64,000 bases of DNA, taken from Puccinia triticina. Its lineage: Eukaryota > Basidiomycota > Pucciniomycetes > Pucciniales > Pucciniaceae. The position numbers and the translations under genes were made by a program. Below are positions 34,015 through 44,793 of the stretch, one piece after another (positions within the stretch are counted from its first letter, which is position 1; every line of letters begins with the position of its first letter). The notes beneath the pieces are model-generated. The model had not been told where the DNA came from and did no database searches. It saw only the letters and a list, made by a program, of their open reading frames with translations. The stretch spans positions 6,209,501-6,273,500 of the forward strand of contig NC_070558.1 of assembly GCF_026914185.1 (NCBI RefSeq), written 5' to 3'.

Positions 34015-34028
34015 ATAGGAGGGGAGAC
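34015..34028 (+). promoter_or_regulatory. Polypurine tract of element A
   Basis: ataggaggggagac lies immediately before the right LTR. It would prime plus-strand DNA synthesis, and shows the element's orientation. Confidence 0.75.
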
Positions 34029-34348
34029 TGTAAGCCCCCTCCTTTGGGGTCTCACAAAGCTTTCAAAAAGAGTATCACAGACTCTAGTATTTAGCCACGC
34101 CTCCTTCCACATCCTAGCCGGTAGAGATCTTGCCCCCTACATCTCTCTAGGCTAGGTAAGCCTTCCCCCCTTTTCCTCCTTCTCCTTCTGTTTCTAGTTG
34201 TACTTACAACAGATCTTGCCCCCTAGATCTCTCCCGGTTAGCCCATCGCAATCAAGTCCCCCACCGTTTGGAACTAGAAAGTTCCCCAAGGCTCCAACCT
34301 TGTCCCTTTTTCTTGTTGTCTTCAGTGAGGGTCCACTGGACCCTTAAA
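34029..34348 (+). repeat. Element A right (3') LTR, 320 bp
   Basis: Like the left LTR but about 12 bp longer and ending cccttaaa instead of cccttaca. Followed by the CGTAG duplication. Confidence 0.85.
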
Positions 34349-34353
34349 CGTAG

Positions 34354-34384
34354 GCCATGGCGCGCACTGGAGCAGCTCATAACA
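34354..34384 (-). repeat. Start of Gypsy 1 3' LTR
   Basis: On the minus strand tgttatgagctgctcc follows the polypurine run ggggggagtag. The LTR is cut after about 30 bp by element A and resumes at 28284. Confidence 0.55.
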
Positions 34385-34534
34385 CTACTCCCCCCTTAAC
34401 GCCCAAGCCCTGGCTCTGCGCTCTCTCCCCGGGCGGCAATAAAAAACCCTATGGGTAAAAATGACCACCCTCATATTCAACAAAACCTCTGTGTCCTTCT
34501 GTGCCTTGATGACGCGTTGGGGAATTTTTTATCA

Positions 34535-35085
34535 AAGTTGGCGCGTAATTACTTGTAATTTTTCAGATTGTTGACCGGTTCCCACGAGTTGTGTTCCGGC
34601 CCATATCCCTTCCACACAATAAATTAATCCACGCGCTTCCCTTGCCTCCTGCAATCTAAAATTTCCCCCACCTCCCACTTGTTGGATCCCTTGACCTCCA
34701 CTGGTCCCGGTTGCTCCACTGTGTGTCCCGCTATGGTGCCCGTTGTGTGTTTCCTGAGAACAGATACATGAAAGACAGGGTGTACCCCTTTCATTGAAAC
34801 AGGCAGAGTCAGCTTGTATGCTCAATTAGAAATTTTGGCCAAAATCGGGAATTGCCCAAGCCATTGGTGGCTCAGTTTGGGACACGGCCGGGTTTAGGAT
34901 ATGTTCCTGCTGTCAAGCCACACCACGTTCCAACCTCCCAGCTTGGGGTCTCTCTTACCCCCCAGTCAAATTGGGTCTTCATAGCTAATTGAGCCAGCTC
35001 CAGCCCTGCAGCCAGTTCCTGTTGCACCTCCGCAATCTTCCAGATTTGCCCCTCCACTGCGGGAAGGCACTGTTTGCTTGAAGGG
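34535..35085 (-). pseudogene. Gypsy 1 pol C-terminus with chromodomain
   Basis: Minus-strand pieces in shifting frames: EVQQELAAGLELAQLAMKTQ, ETPSWEVG, YKLTLPVSMKGVHPVFHVSV, then KWEVGEILDCRRQGKRVD, a TAA, and FIVWKGYGPEHNSWEPVNNL. The last two form a chromodomain, which in chromoviruses guides integration to heterochromatin. It is broken by a stop and several frameshifts. It was joined to the integrase at 40873 before Copia inserted. Confidence 0.7.
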
Positions 35086-35145
35086 ATCCCTAATAGAACC
35101 TGAGATGGTTTGTGTTAGAATAATGATGATTACATGTAGAGAAAG

Positions 35146-35495
35146 TGTGAAGCCCCGCACGTCTTGCGGGTTTCACAAGGCCATACGGGCCATGTCACTT
35201 GTTGAGGACTATAGTTCAGCCTGTCCCCCTTGCCCCATCTAGCCTGGCAAAGACTCCGACCCCATTCTCTCTCTGCTTGGGCTAGGTAAGCCTTTCATCT
35301 TTTGTCTCTTCCTGATGGTTCCTCTCAGGCTTGTACATAGACTAACTGAGAGACTCCGACCCCATTCTCTCTCTGCTTGGGCTAGCCACGCAATTCAAGC
35401 TCCCCGACTGTTGGTTCTAGAACTGCTAGGCCTTCGAGCCTGTCCCACCGTGCCTCTCCAGCCTCCGCTCAGTGAAGGGTCTCCTGACCCTTACA
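35146..35495 (+). mobile_element. Solo LTR inside Copia LTR, 350 bp, TSD GAAAG
   Basis: Starts tgtgaagccccgcacg and ends tgacccttaca. GAAAG flanks it (35141-35145, 35496-35500), and removing it restores the Copia LTR. Like the LTR of element A it has an internal duplicated block (gactccgaccccattctctc twice) and hairpins at both ends, so the two families are related. Confidence 0.85.
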
Positions 35496-35598
35496 GAAAG
35501 GAGAAACACTTTATATACATGTAATCATAAGAGCACACTATGGTATAGGTGAGAGCTAACTCAGTAACCCATACCAGGTTACAACACTCCCCCCTCAC

Positions 35599-36486
35599 CT
35601 AGACGCAAGACATTATCCGCCTCCTGAATTTCTCAAACAGATCCCTCCCAAGGGCCTTAGTAAACACATCCGCCAATTGATCAGCGGTAGGAACCCAAAC
35701 AAGATCTGTCTTCCCTTCAAAGATAGCTTGATTTGTGAGGTAAAATTCCCTGTCAACGTGGCGCACCCTTTTGTTAGCGGAGTCATCCTTGCTAACTCGG
35801 ATTGCCGCCTGGTTGTCACAATGCAGATGGCCTTTGAAATCCTGTTTTAAAACGTCAGTGAGCAAATGTTTGACCCATAATACATGCCTCATGCCATGTA
35901 TTCTGCTTGACAGGTGGATGCAGCTATTGTGGCAAAACGCCAAGATGCCCAGAGAACTGGGCAACCAAAAACTGATCAGTATACCATATGTTGATCTGCT
36001 GTGCTCCCCACCCCATGACGCATTGCAAAAACACTTGAGGGCCTTGTCGCTGTTGTCCGGGACTAAGTCAAGTTGTATGTCTTTTGAGCCCGCTACGTAC
36101 CCAAGAAGGTGTTTCACACCTTTCCAATGGTTCACGCCGGGCTTTGCTGAGAAGCGGGCCAGAAAATTGACGGTGAAGGCAATGTCCGGCCGTGTGCCTA
36201 CCGCTAGATAGCTCAGGGAACCTAGCACGGAAAGATAAGGCGTTGAGTCTGATTCAACTCCTTCCTCATCAGTCACCAATTACAAAGAGGGAGGTAAAGG
36301 TGTTTTAGCAGTGAAGGCTCCATCCCAGTGATCTCGCAGGACCTGCTCAATTAGCTTTGGTTGCTTCAGGTGAAAACCCTTCTTACTTCTTTGAACCTGT
36401 AGACCCACGATTGATTCAATCCCGTCACTCCATTTGATTTGGAGGATACCCTTAAGGCTGGTTTCAAGTCGCCGCAGAAGGACATC
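35599..36486 (-). pseudogene. Copia reverse transcriptase C-terminus and RNase H
   Basis: Continues the pol frame below a stop at 36487. Reads SKKGFHLKQPKLIEQVL, a second stop near 36281, then SYLAVGTRPDIAFTVNFLAR, HWKGVKHLLGYVAGS, and an RNase H core CFCNASWGGE, where the catalytic Asp is Asn. It ends with HLHCDNQAAIRVSKDDSANK and HVDREFYLTNQ, typical of Copia RNase H. Confidence 0.8.
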
Positions 36487-39072
36487 CTAGGAGCCTGTCA
36501 CAATCCCTTCATCCACATGTATCCAGATGATGCCGATTTTGCTTGAGTGCTGTAGGGTGTAGAGGCTGTTGTCATATTGGCTGGCTTGGTAGCCCAGGTC
36601 AGTAAGGATCCCTTTTAGGTGCAGCCACCAACACCGCACTGCCTGTTTCGTGCCATACAGTGACTTGTGGAGCTTCATCGCATAGCCAGGTGGCAGCTTC
36701 ATACCTTCCGGTGCCTTAACCCACACCTCTTCATTGATAGGAGAGTTAAGGTATGCTGTGACAAAGTTGAAAGACCTGACCGGCCAGTTGAACTTAGCTG
36801 CAAGCGTAAAGATCAAGCGCATTGACACAAACATTGCGGTCGGGGCGCATGTTTTGTTGAAATCGTAGCCTTCAATCTGGGTGAATCCCTTTGCTACATA
36901 CCTGGCCTTCCATCGTACAACTTCTGATTGATTGTTTGACTTTTCTGCAAAAACCCATCTACTGTCTAGAGGTTTTCGTCCCGCCGGACACGGTAACGCT
37001 GACCAGACCTTCATCCGCAGGAGGTTACCCAGCTCTTCTTCTATCGCTGCTTGCCACTTATCCCATTGCGCTGACTTCTCGGCCTGTTTGTAAGTCCGTG
37101 GAACTGTAGCTGCAAAAAAAGAACATTCTTGCAACAACCTATCCACAATCAGTTCCTGCTGCACAATCAGTTTATCTGCGCTGAAATCTCCAAGGGTTAG
37201 CTTGTTCATGATGAACCCCAGTTTGTGTTTATCTGGTGAGGCAGCAACTGTTTTCTCAGTCATCCAAGGTTCAGCAGCTGCTACTGGACTATTGTCAGAT
37301 ACACGTAAGACCGTGTCTTTGCTACTCATCTGCTTTTGCTCCGTTGGCCGTTTGTCTTGCCATTGTACTACAGCCGACGCCACCAGTTGATTCTTCCCGG
37401 GGACCCAGAAAATACAGCCTTTGCTATTGTTGCAGTTGGCCACAACTTGTCCTTCCAACGCACGATCGTCGAGCTTCTTTCTCTTCTCCACCGGGATGTG
37501 AAGGAAACCAGTCCCCCCAAAGATCCGTGCCACATTGGGCTGAGGTTTGCAATTGAAAAAAGCTTCCCACGGTGACTTGCTCGGGATCCAATCCAAAGTT
37601 TCACTTGCCCATATGTAGCTGAACCCCCAGAAAGACTTATCCAAACTGCTATCAATTAGAAGTGTCCTCCCCATTTCGCTCAGTGTCCTGTTGTAACGCT
37701 CAATTGCACCGTTTTGATAGTGATGGTAGGGTAAAGCACGTTCAGCAGTAATACCACATTCACTCAAGATTTTTAGATGAACCAGGGTGTTAAACTTGCC
37801 ACCATTGTCACTTTGTACCGTTTTGCCCTTGTTTCCTGTGATAGTTTCCCACCTTTTGATGGTTGATATCAGCAAATTGCACGCCTGATCCTTAGTCTTC
37901 ATGATTTTTGCTTTGGAGTAACCTGTCCCTAAATCCCAAATTGTGAGCACGAAAAGTCCCGCATTGAACGTTGTAATTTGGAACAGCCCTATGATATCAC
38001 ACAATATTACTGCCAATTGTTCTAGAACTCTGTCAGTACTTTTCAATCTGTTCCTCAGAACGCTCGTTGCTATGGCACATGTAGAGCACTTGATCTCCCC
38101 CGGCGGAAGAATCTTTGGAAGCCCCGTCACTAGCCCAAGCTTACAAATCCTCCTGATTTTTCTGAGACTTGCGTGGCCAAATAACCTATGCCAGTACACT
38201 AGAGTCTTCTCATTGTTTGTCAGTTCTTTTCCCGCCAAGGACTCTTGCTGTGGCACATCAACAGGTATCAAGAAACTTGTCCTTAGTTGCAAACGTTCAG
38301 GAGTAGATATAGGACAAAAGGACGGAGTAGCAGATGAAGCAGGTAGCGCCGAAGATATGCTTGGGGAAGGGAAAGTAACAGGAACCGGGTTAGGTAACGG
38401 GAAAATCCATTTGTTCTGGCAAGTGATAAAAGAACAAGAGAAGAGTTTTGATCCAGCCCTGCTGAAAATCTCGTAGCAATCCCGTTCTACATTATACGTA
38501 AAGAACAAATTAGCTTTGCGGATTGCAGCTAGTGAGATAAGAATGGTTCCTGCTAGCTTACAGTACAGCACCCCGTGAATAGTAACACGTTGGTTTTCAA
38601 GCCCGTTGAACTGCAGGTCACCTTGGCCGGTGATAAAAGCGGGACTACCTTCTGTCGCAACTTTAAGGGGAATAGGGGAAGGAAATGAGCAAAAATTGAA
38701 GAGAAAACGTTTGTCACCACACAAATGGTGTGACGCACCAGAATCAACTATTGGTGCCCCTTCCGCCATATCCACGTCAATCTGGCCAAATTGAAGGTTT
38801 GCCAGATCCTCCGTCAGGTCCCCAAGCTCCACAAACTGAGCCCTTCCGCCCGCCCCCGACTCCGCAGCATCTGTTGTTGCCAACCTTGCATTTGCCTGTG
38901 CCAGGCGGTGCAAGTCGACTTGCTGCAGGCGGTACTGAGGTTGATAGGAGTCATTGCGAGACCAATTGGGTTCTTGATGTCTGGTGTTTGTTGATGTGGC
39001 TTGAGACTGTCCTATCTGTCTTGCTGGCGGAACAACCGACGGGTAAGTGCCAACCGAGCCAATGGGCGCCAC
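36487..39072 (-). pseudogene. Copia pol: protease, integrase, reverse transcriptase (861 codons, catalytic residues lost)
   Basis: Order along the protein: protease IVDSGASHHLCGD at about residue 110; the gag-pre-integrase zinc site HRLFGHASLRK…CSTCA near 290; integrase core with LCDIIG, SDNGGKF and NGAIERYNRTL (D, D, E intact); reverse transcriptase from WQAAIEEELGNL. In the latter, the first catalytic Asp of the expected FDFVTAYLN is Asn (FNFVTAYLN), and the VDD box is VDE (IHVDEGIVTGS), followed directly by a stop. The element was therefore probably inactive after these changes, though the long frame suggests moderate age. Confidence 0.9.
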
Positions 39073-40085
39073 AATCGGGTAGAAGGGTTGAAATCCAGGA
39101 TGTTGGCTGGTTTTCGGGTACTGATTTTAAGGGCGGGTGGAGCAAAGGATCTGTTTCCGTTCCAAGGGTGCTGGGTGTTCGGGCAGTTGCGCTGGATATG
39201 CCCCGGGGATCTACATAGAAAGCAAACCCCAGCTCGCGTTGCCGCCGCTTCAACTTTGCTGTACTGTCCTTTGCCCGAGAAGACCGGTTGTTGAGGAGGG
39301 GCAGGCCGATTGACCCCCACATTCATGGCGAGTGCTGGCGCAGTTGATTTTTGCTGACCTTGGCTCCGCATTTTGGTCTGATGTTGGAGATTCTGGCGGA
39401 CGATCCCAATCGTCCTGATGATCGATTTGAAATCTTCAACTGTCCCTGTTCTTGATCTGGACAATGACTGCTCGATGCAACGGTCAACCTCCTCCATCAG
39501 TTCCGGCTCCGATCCCAGACTGTTTTGGAGGATAAGACCAGCTAGTTGGTTCCTGGTGGGTGTGATGTTGAGTCGAGCCAACTCATCAAGTTTGTTGTTG
39601 ATTCCTGCGGCCATAGTGGCTGCCGTTGGGTGGTTGCTGACGTTGAATCGCAATAGACATTGGAAACAGTTGAGCTGTGCAGCTTGGCTAACCACATTGA
39701 ATCTGGCGCAGATTTCAATCAACATGCTGGACGCAAAAGGGAGTCGTTGTAAGTCTCGTTGCAGGGATCTATTGACGGAGGATATCAGAATGGAGCGGGC
39801 AATCCTCTCATGGTGAGCACTTGTTGATTCATATGCCAGATAGTCCGGGTCGTTGATTGCGTCGCGGAGCCTTTCTTTGAGAAATTATTCCCAGACCCCC
39901 AGGTTACTACCGTCAGCAAGCAGTCTGTCAGCGTCTCTGATATGTCCTGAGACAGCGGAAATGATTGCTGAGGCATTTTGATTGTTGGCAAGGTTCACCG
40001 GCACTGGTAGACGGGCTTGCTGGTGGGGTGCTCTGTTGATTTCAACGTTTGCCAAGGGGTTTGCGGGATTGGCGTTGGGATCCAT
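39012..40085 (-). pseudogene. Copia gag with CCHC zinc knuckle, frameshifted
   Basis: ATG at 40085 opens MDPNANPANPLANVEI. Frames then shift (39885, 39785) and resume at 39725 with CLLRFNVSNHPTAATMAAGI, SRTGTVEDFKSIIRTIG and the zinc knuckle CFLCRSPGHIQRNC (C-x2-C-x4-H-x4-C). Gag packages the element RNA. It overlaps the pol frame by about 60 bp in a different phase, compatible with a frameshift or decay. Confidence 0.8.
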
Positions 40086-40726
40086 GTTTATGGGTTGGTG
40101 GGGTTATGGAATAAAAAAGAGAAAAAAAAGGAATGGGGAACGGAGCAGAACTGAGGATTGAAGATAGGGGGGGATGTGTGAAGTGAGATCGATTGTACAG
40201 GGGAAAAGGAAGAAAAAAATTTGTCAATCGAGAGATGTAGAGATGTATGTTTTTTTTTTTTTTTGGATTTTTGTATGTTTAGGGTTAAGACTTTTACGAT
40301 TTTCAGAGAGATATGAGGGAAAGAGAAAGAATAGGCTGTGACGGAGAGGAAGAGAAAAAAAACTGGCGGATACAATGAGGATAAAATTCAGAATTTTGGT
40401 AAGACGGAGGTTGGCCACAAGTCAATGAATATGAAAACGCTGTTCAGCCCTTGAACTCAGCGTCCTGAGTCAAGATATACACTTGGATAGCTAATCCTTG
40501 TATAGCTTACTTAGTGAAATGAAAACAGAGGACTGGAGATTGATCAATCAAGAGAAGTTGACGAGAACACTGAGTATATGATAGACAAGGTTGAAGATAC
40601 ACAAATAGAGAAGACCAATGACAAGAGAGAAGCAGATAAAACAATGCGCAAGTAGACTTGGTTCACGAGTGAAGACTGGAGAGAAAACGATTTTCAAGAA
40701 AAAATGAGAGATATAGGCTCATAACC

Positions 40727-40867
40727 TAATAGAACCTGAGATGGTTCATGGTAGAATAATGATGATTACATGTAGAGAAAGGAGAAATACTTTATATACA
40801 TGTAATCATAAGAGCATACTATGGTATAGGTGAGAGCTAACTCAGTAACCCATACCGGGTTACAACA
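40727..40867 (-). repeat. Copia 5' LTR (right), 141 bp
   Basis: Very short for Copia. Intact apart from point differences with the left LTR; ends TG…TA on its own strand. Confidence 0.85.
40791..40798 (-). promoter_or_regulatory. TATA box in Copia LTR
   Basis: TATATAAA on the minus strand about 70 bp into the LTR; the other LTR has the same at about 35513. A plausible core promoter for the element RNA. Confidence 0.5.
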
Positions 40868-40872
40868 ATCCC

Positions 40873-41864
40873 CCCATGCGTTGGGTTGAATCTCTAATTG
40901 GCTTTGAACGGCAACATCCCGGTGGATTTGTGATGGTTGTTGTTGTGTGCAAATTCGGCCATGGCAAGTAATGGCTCCCAGTTATCCTGATGGTATCCTA
41001 CGAAGTGCCTGAGATACTGTTCAACAGCCTTGTTAGCGGTCTCCAACTGCCCGTCCATCCTAGGGTGGTGAGCAGTTGACGGCAGGAGGCGGATCCCTAG
41101 TTGCCAGCTGAGCTCCCTAGTGATCTGTGAGACAAAAATACTTCCCCTATTCAACACGACTGTCTTTGGGGTCCCATGGAGTTTCCATACGTGTTGCAGC
41201 ATCAAGTCTGCCAACCCCTCTGCGTCCGTGGTCTTTTTACAAGGAATGAAGTGGGCCATCTTGGTTAGGCGGTCCACCACGGTCAGGATACTGTTGCTGC
41301 CGCTGGAGTCCGGTAAATCTGTGATCAAATCATATGAGATGTTGTCCACGGGCCAGCCGGGATTGGCAGCGGCTCAAGCATGCCAAACGGTTTCTTGGTT
41401 ACCGCTTTGGTTCTTTGGCAGGAGTTGCAGCCGTCAATGTAACGGTTTACAAACCACTTCTGAAAAGGCCAGCTGAAACATTGCCTCACCAGCGCTAGCG
41501 TCTTTTCTCTGCCCGGGTGTCCAGCTAATTGGCAGTTGTGTCTGCTGCAAAGTATGGCCGTCTTGATGGTGTTGTCATTGGGTACTTCAATCACCCCTTG
41601 TCTGTACACAACATACTTTGACGTGTTGCCACCCTGCACGTTGTCCCCGTTATCCTGGCAGTCAGCTACAATGCTTAACAGTTGATTGTCAGATTGTGTA
41701 GTAATTTTGATACAACTTATCATTTTGGTGTCCAACGGGTCCTCCTCTCTCTGTGCGTTGTGGTGATTTATATAGGCGAGCGCGGTAGAAGGTCCACTCG
41801 GTGATAGCGCGGGCGGGAATGCACAGAGCGGCTCAGGCAGAGTGCTTTCTGGTGACATAAGCAC
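40873..41864 (-). pseudogene. Gypsy 1 integrase
   Basis: Two minus-strand frames one shift apart (41864-41325 and 41349-40894). The zinc domain has HNCQLAGHPGREKTL and CNSCQRTK. The core has ISYDLITDLPDSSG (first Asp), VLNRGSIFVSQ, where the second catalytic Asp is Asn, and HPRMDGQLETANKAVEQYL (Glu present). It ends LPFKAN, then a stop, and is cut at 40872 by the Copia insertion. Integrase joins element cDNA to the genome; inactive here. Confidence 0.85.
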
Positions 41865-41873
41865 TGAGGATTA

Positions 41874-42536
41874 TGTCAGAAAAGCACGCTAGGAAAGCTT
41901 ACGGAAAATCACGCGGGGACCGGAATGCACAGATTGCGAATTTTAGATTGGGTATTCCAATTGGAGCGGAAAAAACAGGGCTGGCCTGCGGCGGACTACA
42001 CACGTGGACTGATAGCAGCGGCGTGTCAGCGGGTGAGCCACAACAGCCAAATCGGGTCCCACCAGCAGGTGGAACCAGGGTGGAGGCAGTGGTGAGAGAC
42101 TGACTGGCGGGGGCTAGACAGAGGACGATGGGAGGTCAAGCGTTGGAGATGAGCGGAGTCTGGGAGAGTGACGTGCGGAAGAGAGGTTGGAGATGGAGGA
42201 CTAGTGCGTGAAAGTGTCAGACATGCGGGATTGGGTGGGAACGGCAATGTGCGTGGAGGGAAGGATGGGAAAAAGGGGCTCATGGATTTCTCTTCTCAAG
42301 GGGGGGATAATCCTATCATCTCACGGATTACTCATTATTGTACCTACATTTACGGACATACAAGAGTAGTAGGAGAGTTATACGGATATTTATCTTTACT
42401 TTTTGAGAGTTACTTGCAGAACACAAAGCTTTATTCACTTGTGGATTATTATGCTATAGATCAGGCTCAGAGCGCTGAAGGCTAGCGGAAATTAGCAGTG
42501 GGGAGCCGAGTCACCAACAATCACACAGCCCGGACA
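41874..42536 (+). repeat. Probable 5' LTR of Gypsy 2
   Basis: Starts tgtcagaaaagcacg exactly where Gypsy 1 coding ends, and could end agcccggaca, giving complementary TGTC/GACA termini. There is no second LTR in the window to compare, so the boundaries are guesses. Confidence 0.35.
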
Positions 42537-42674
42537 CATAACCTTGAAGGAGGCGGTGAGCAGATATTTCCAATGACTTACCAGCTTTTATTCTCAAAAG
42601 CAGGGGTCTGGCTGGGAACCCAACTTTGTGTTGTTATTGGATACTTGGGAACAAAATATGTGTGGAAATGTTGA

Positions 42675-43890
42675 ATGAACCCTTTGGAAGGCAAATTCTT
42701 TACTCCAGGCAACAAAGAAGCTCAGATTGGATCAGGCGGCTTGGACAGTGGAGACACAGTAACTGCGGAAAGCAGAGAAGGCTCTTCCTCAAGACCAGCC
42801 AAAACACAATTGTGGTTGGGAGCAGCGGGAAGACCAAGACTAGGGCAATTATCCTTTTTGTCAGAGCGGAGTCAGTTTTCACCTAATCAGTCAATTGCAG
42901 GGAGGAGGCAACAGCTGTATCAGCGGTCCACTCTGAATGACCAACCTGGGGTGTCAACTGGAGGAACGGCAAGCGGAACTTACGGAGTTCAACCAGAGGA
43001 GATTGAAGACAAGATCATGGACAAAGTACCAGGTAGACCACAACCTGCGGCGCCTGCGCCAAGCAGAGCAAAGATACGGCCAAGGGATTATCCGCACTTT
43101 AAGCTTTCAGAGGCAGAGGTGGAGCGCTTTATCAACCAGTTCAAAAGAGCAGCCATACAGGAAGGCCTGACGGATGCAGATAAAGCGTACCAGGTGGTCA
43201 ACTTCTTTCCAGAGGGCAAGGACTTGCAAGAAGTGGAGGACATGAAGGGGTTTGGGAAGAAGGATTGGACCAAGCTCAAGGAGGAGATACTTGAGTGGTG
43301 GGAAGATTGCGGGCCTAGGTATTGGGAGAGCGACCTGGAGAAGGTGGCTTTGGAACGGGCGGAAAAAGGCGGTGTTTGGACAAGAGCGGAGTACGTGTCC
43401 TACATTACCAGCTTCAATCAGGTTCTGCGGTATTTGGAGCAGAAAAAGATAGTGACGGCCAACATGGGTACAACCAAGCGGATTTTCTTGAAGGGATTCA
43501 ACCAAACATTCACGGAGAAAGTGCTATGTGGGCTCAATGAGCGGGGTTTGATGGTTAAACCACGACTTGGAGGGCCAAAACTGTTGCCCAGCATGAAGGA
43601 GCTATGGTCCGCCGTCAAGGCGGAACTCAAAGTAGAGCTCATGAACAACAGTCAAGGAGATGCGGTTGTGAGGGCGGAACCGGTTCTGCAGGCGCTGGTC
43701 ACGGTCAAAGATGTGAGTGACCTGGCGGATACGCTGAAGGAGTTGAAACTGGTCATGCAGAAAGCGGCGCACAAGCAACCAAAGGAGCAACAGGCGGCCA
43801 TGGCGGCGGCAGCCGCCCCGCGGCAACTCAGGCGGATGACGCTCTGCAGGCTGGCGGGATGCCGCTGTGGGGCGAGGACCGCCGGTGTGC
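42675..43890 (+). pseudogene. Gypsy 2 gag
   Basis: ATG 42675 opens a 421-codon frame. After a Ser/Gly-rich N-terminus it reads RPRDYPHFKLSEAEVERFIN, then KRAAIQEGLTDADKAYQVVN, and a helical stretch to LKELKLVMQKAAHKQPKEQQ, all typical of this Gypsy gag type. Near 43810 the frame shifts; the next product starts in another phase at about 43867. Confidence 0.75.
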
Positions 43891-44793
43891 AACTACTGCA
43901 AGGAAACAGGCCATATGCGAAATCAGTGCAAGTACTTTGAAGCGGATCAAGCTGCGGGAAAGGTTTCTTCATGGGGACCCGCTTTATTTAGGCCAGATTG
44001 TACGCCAGTGGACGGACCGATTCCGAGGGAAGTAGTGCGGGCCGGACAACCTTTGGTAAAGGGAAAAGAGGTGGAAGCCAAAGTGAAAATTGGGGTGGTC
44101 AAGGGCATGGTGTGGAAGCCGCTGGCAGTGGCCAGCAGTGTGAAGTGCGTACAGACGGGGGGAGTTTTCTTGGGGGAGCGTTTGGAAAAGATGGATTTGG
44201 ATTCCGCTCCCGCGCCTAAAGCCAGACCAGAGCCAGCTAAGCAGCTTCCGGTAGCTCTGGTGGCGGGGGGCAACAAGAAAAAAGCGGCAGAGGTTGCACA
44301 AAGAGCAATGGGCGCCAAAATCACAGTAGCCCTTACCTTGAGGGAGCTGGCGGCAATTTCTCTGGCGATGGCGGAAAAGATAATTAGTGTGCTGAGAGAG
44401 GCGTCAGGGGAAAAGAAGCCCGCTGGGTTGGCTGTCACCACTAACACGGAAACAGCGGAGGTGAAGTGTGCAGAGCTTGAACACTCAATGGATTTGCTTC
44501 CCATTCTACTGTCTATGGCCGTGTCCTTTCCACTGGGATATGTGAGTATGAGGGTAGGGAACATCACAAAATGGGCCATGATTAAAATGGGGTCCACGAT
44601 CAATATTCTTCCGGTGGACTTGGCAACAGAAGCCAACCTGGTGTTGCAGAAAACAAACATCGAAATCTGCACAATGGGCGGGTTTACTTGCAAAGTAGAC
44701 GGGATAGCGGAAGCGGAGACCATGGAAGTAGCAAAAGTGGTGAAGAAGTTTTTTTTCTTGGTAACCAGGTTGCATGAAATCATTCTTGGTTGA
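43867..44793 (+). pseudogene. Gypsy 2 zinc knuckle and degenerate protease
   Basis: Begins with CNYCKETGHMRNQC (CCHC) and a Pro/Ala linker, then SVLREASGEKKPAG, and a protease-like stretch KMGSTINILPVDLATEANL, in which the catalytic Asp expected before the TGS/GS motif is Lys. The long antisense frame at 43947-44783 is its shadow. Confidence 0.65.

Larger units (their letters stand above)
28290..34348 (+). mobile_element. Non-autonomous LTR retrotransposon A, TSD CGTAG
   Basis: The left LTR starts tgtaagccccctcc and ends ggacccttaca; the right LTR is the same with a few differences. CGTAG stands directly outside both (28285-28289, 34349-34353). A polypurine tract (ataggaggggagac, 34015-34028) precedes the right LTR, fixing plus orientation. 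Without nested element B the body is about 2.5 kb and shows no protease, integrase or reverse transcriptase, so it must rely on another element. It interrupts the 3' LTR of Gypsy 1. Confidence 0.85.
35091..40867 (-). mobile_element. Ty1/Copia element, minus strand, TSD ATCCC
   Basis: The LTRs (35091-35586, inflated by a nested solo LTR, and 40727-40867, 141 bp) share taatagaacctgagatgg at one end and ggttacaaca at the other. ATCCC stands outside both (35086-35090, 40868-40872). On its own strand the LTR begins TGTTGTAACC and ends GGTTCTATTA, so the 3' terminus is TA, not CA. The polypurine tract ggtgaggggggag abuts the left LTR on the minus strand. It carries gag, protease, integrase, reverse transcriptase and RNase H, all with inactivating changes. 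Confidence 0.9.
28131..41873 (-). mobile_element. Gypsy element 1 (chromodomain type), minus strand, multiply interrupted
   Basis: Read on the minus strand it runs RNase H tail and integrase (41864-40873), chromodomain region (35085-34540), polypurine tract (ggggggagtag at ~34385-34395) and 3' LTR starting tgttatgagctgctcc at 34384. The LTR continues at 28284 after removal of element A. Copia 35091-40867 sits between integrase and chromodomain with an ATCCC duplication. The 5' half is missing: at 41874 Gypsy 2 begins. The left boundary near 28130 is approximate. Confidence 0.6.

Noticed and set aside
43947..44783. 278-codon minus-strand frame
   Set aside because: Exact antisense shadow of the Gypsy 2 zinc-knuckle/protease frame, which has clear retrotransposon motifs on the plus strand.
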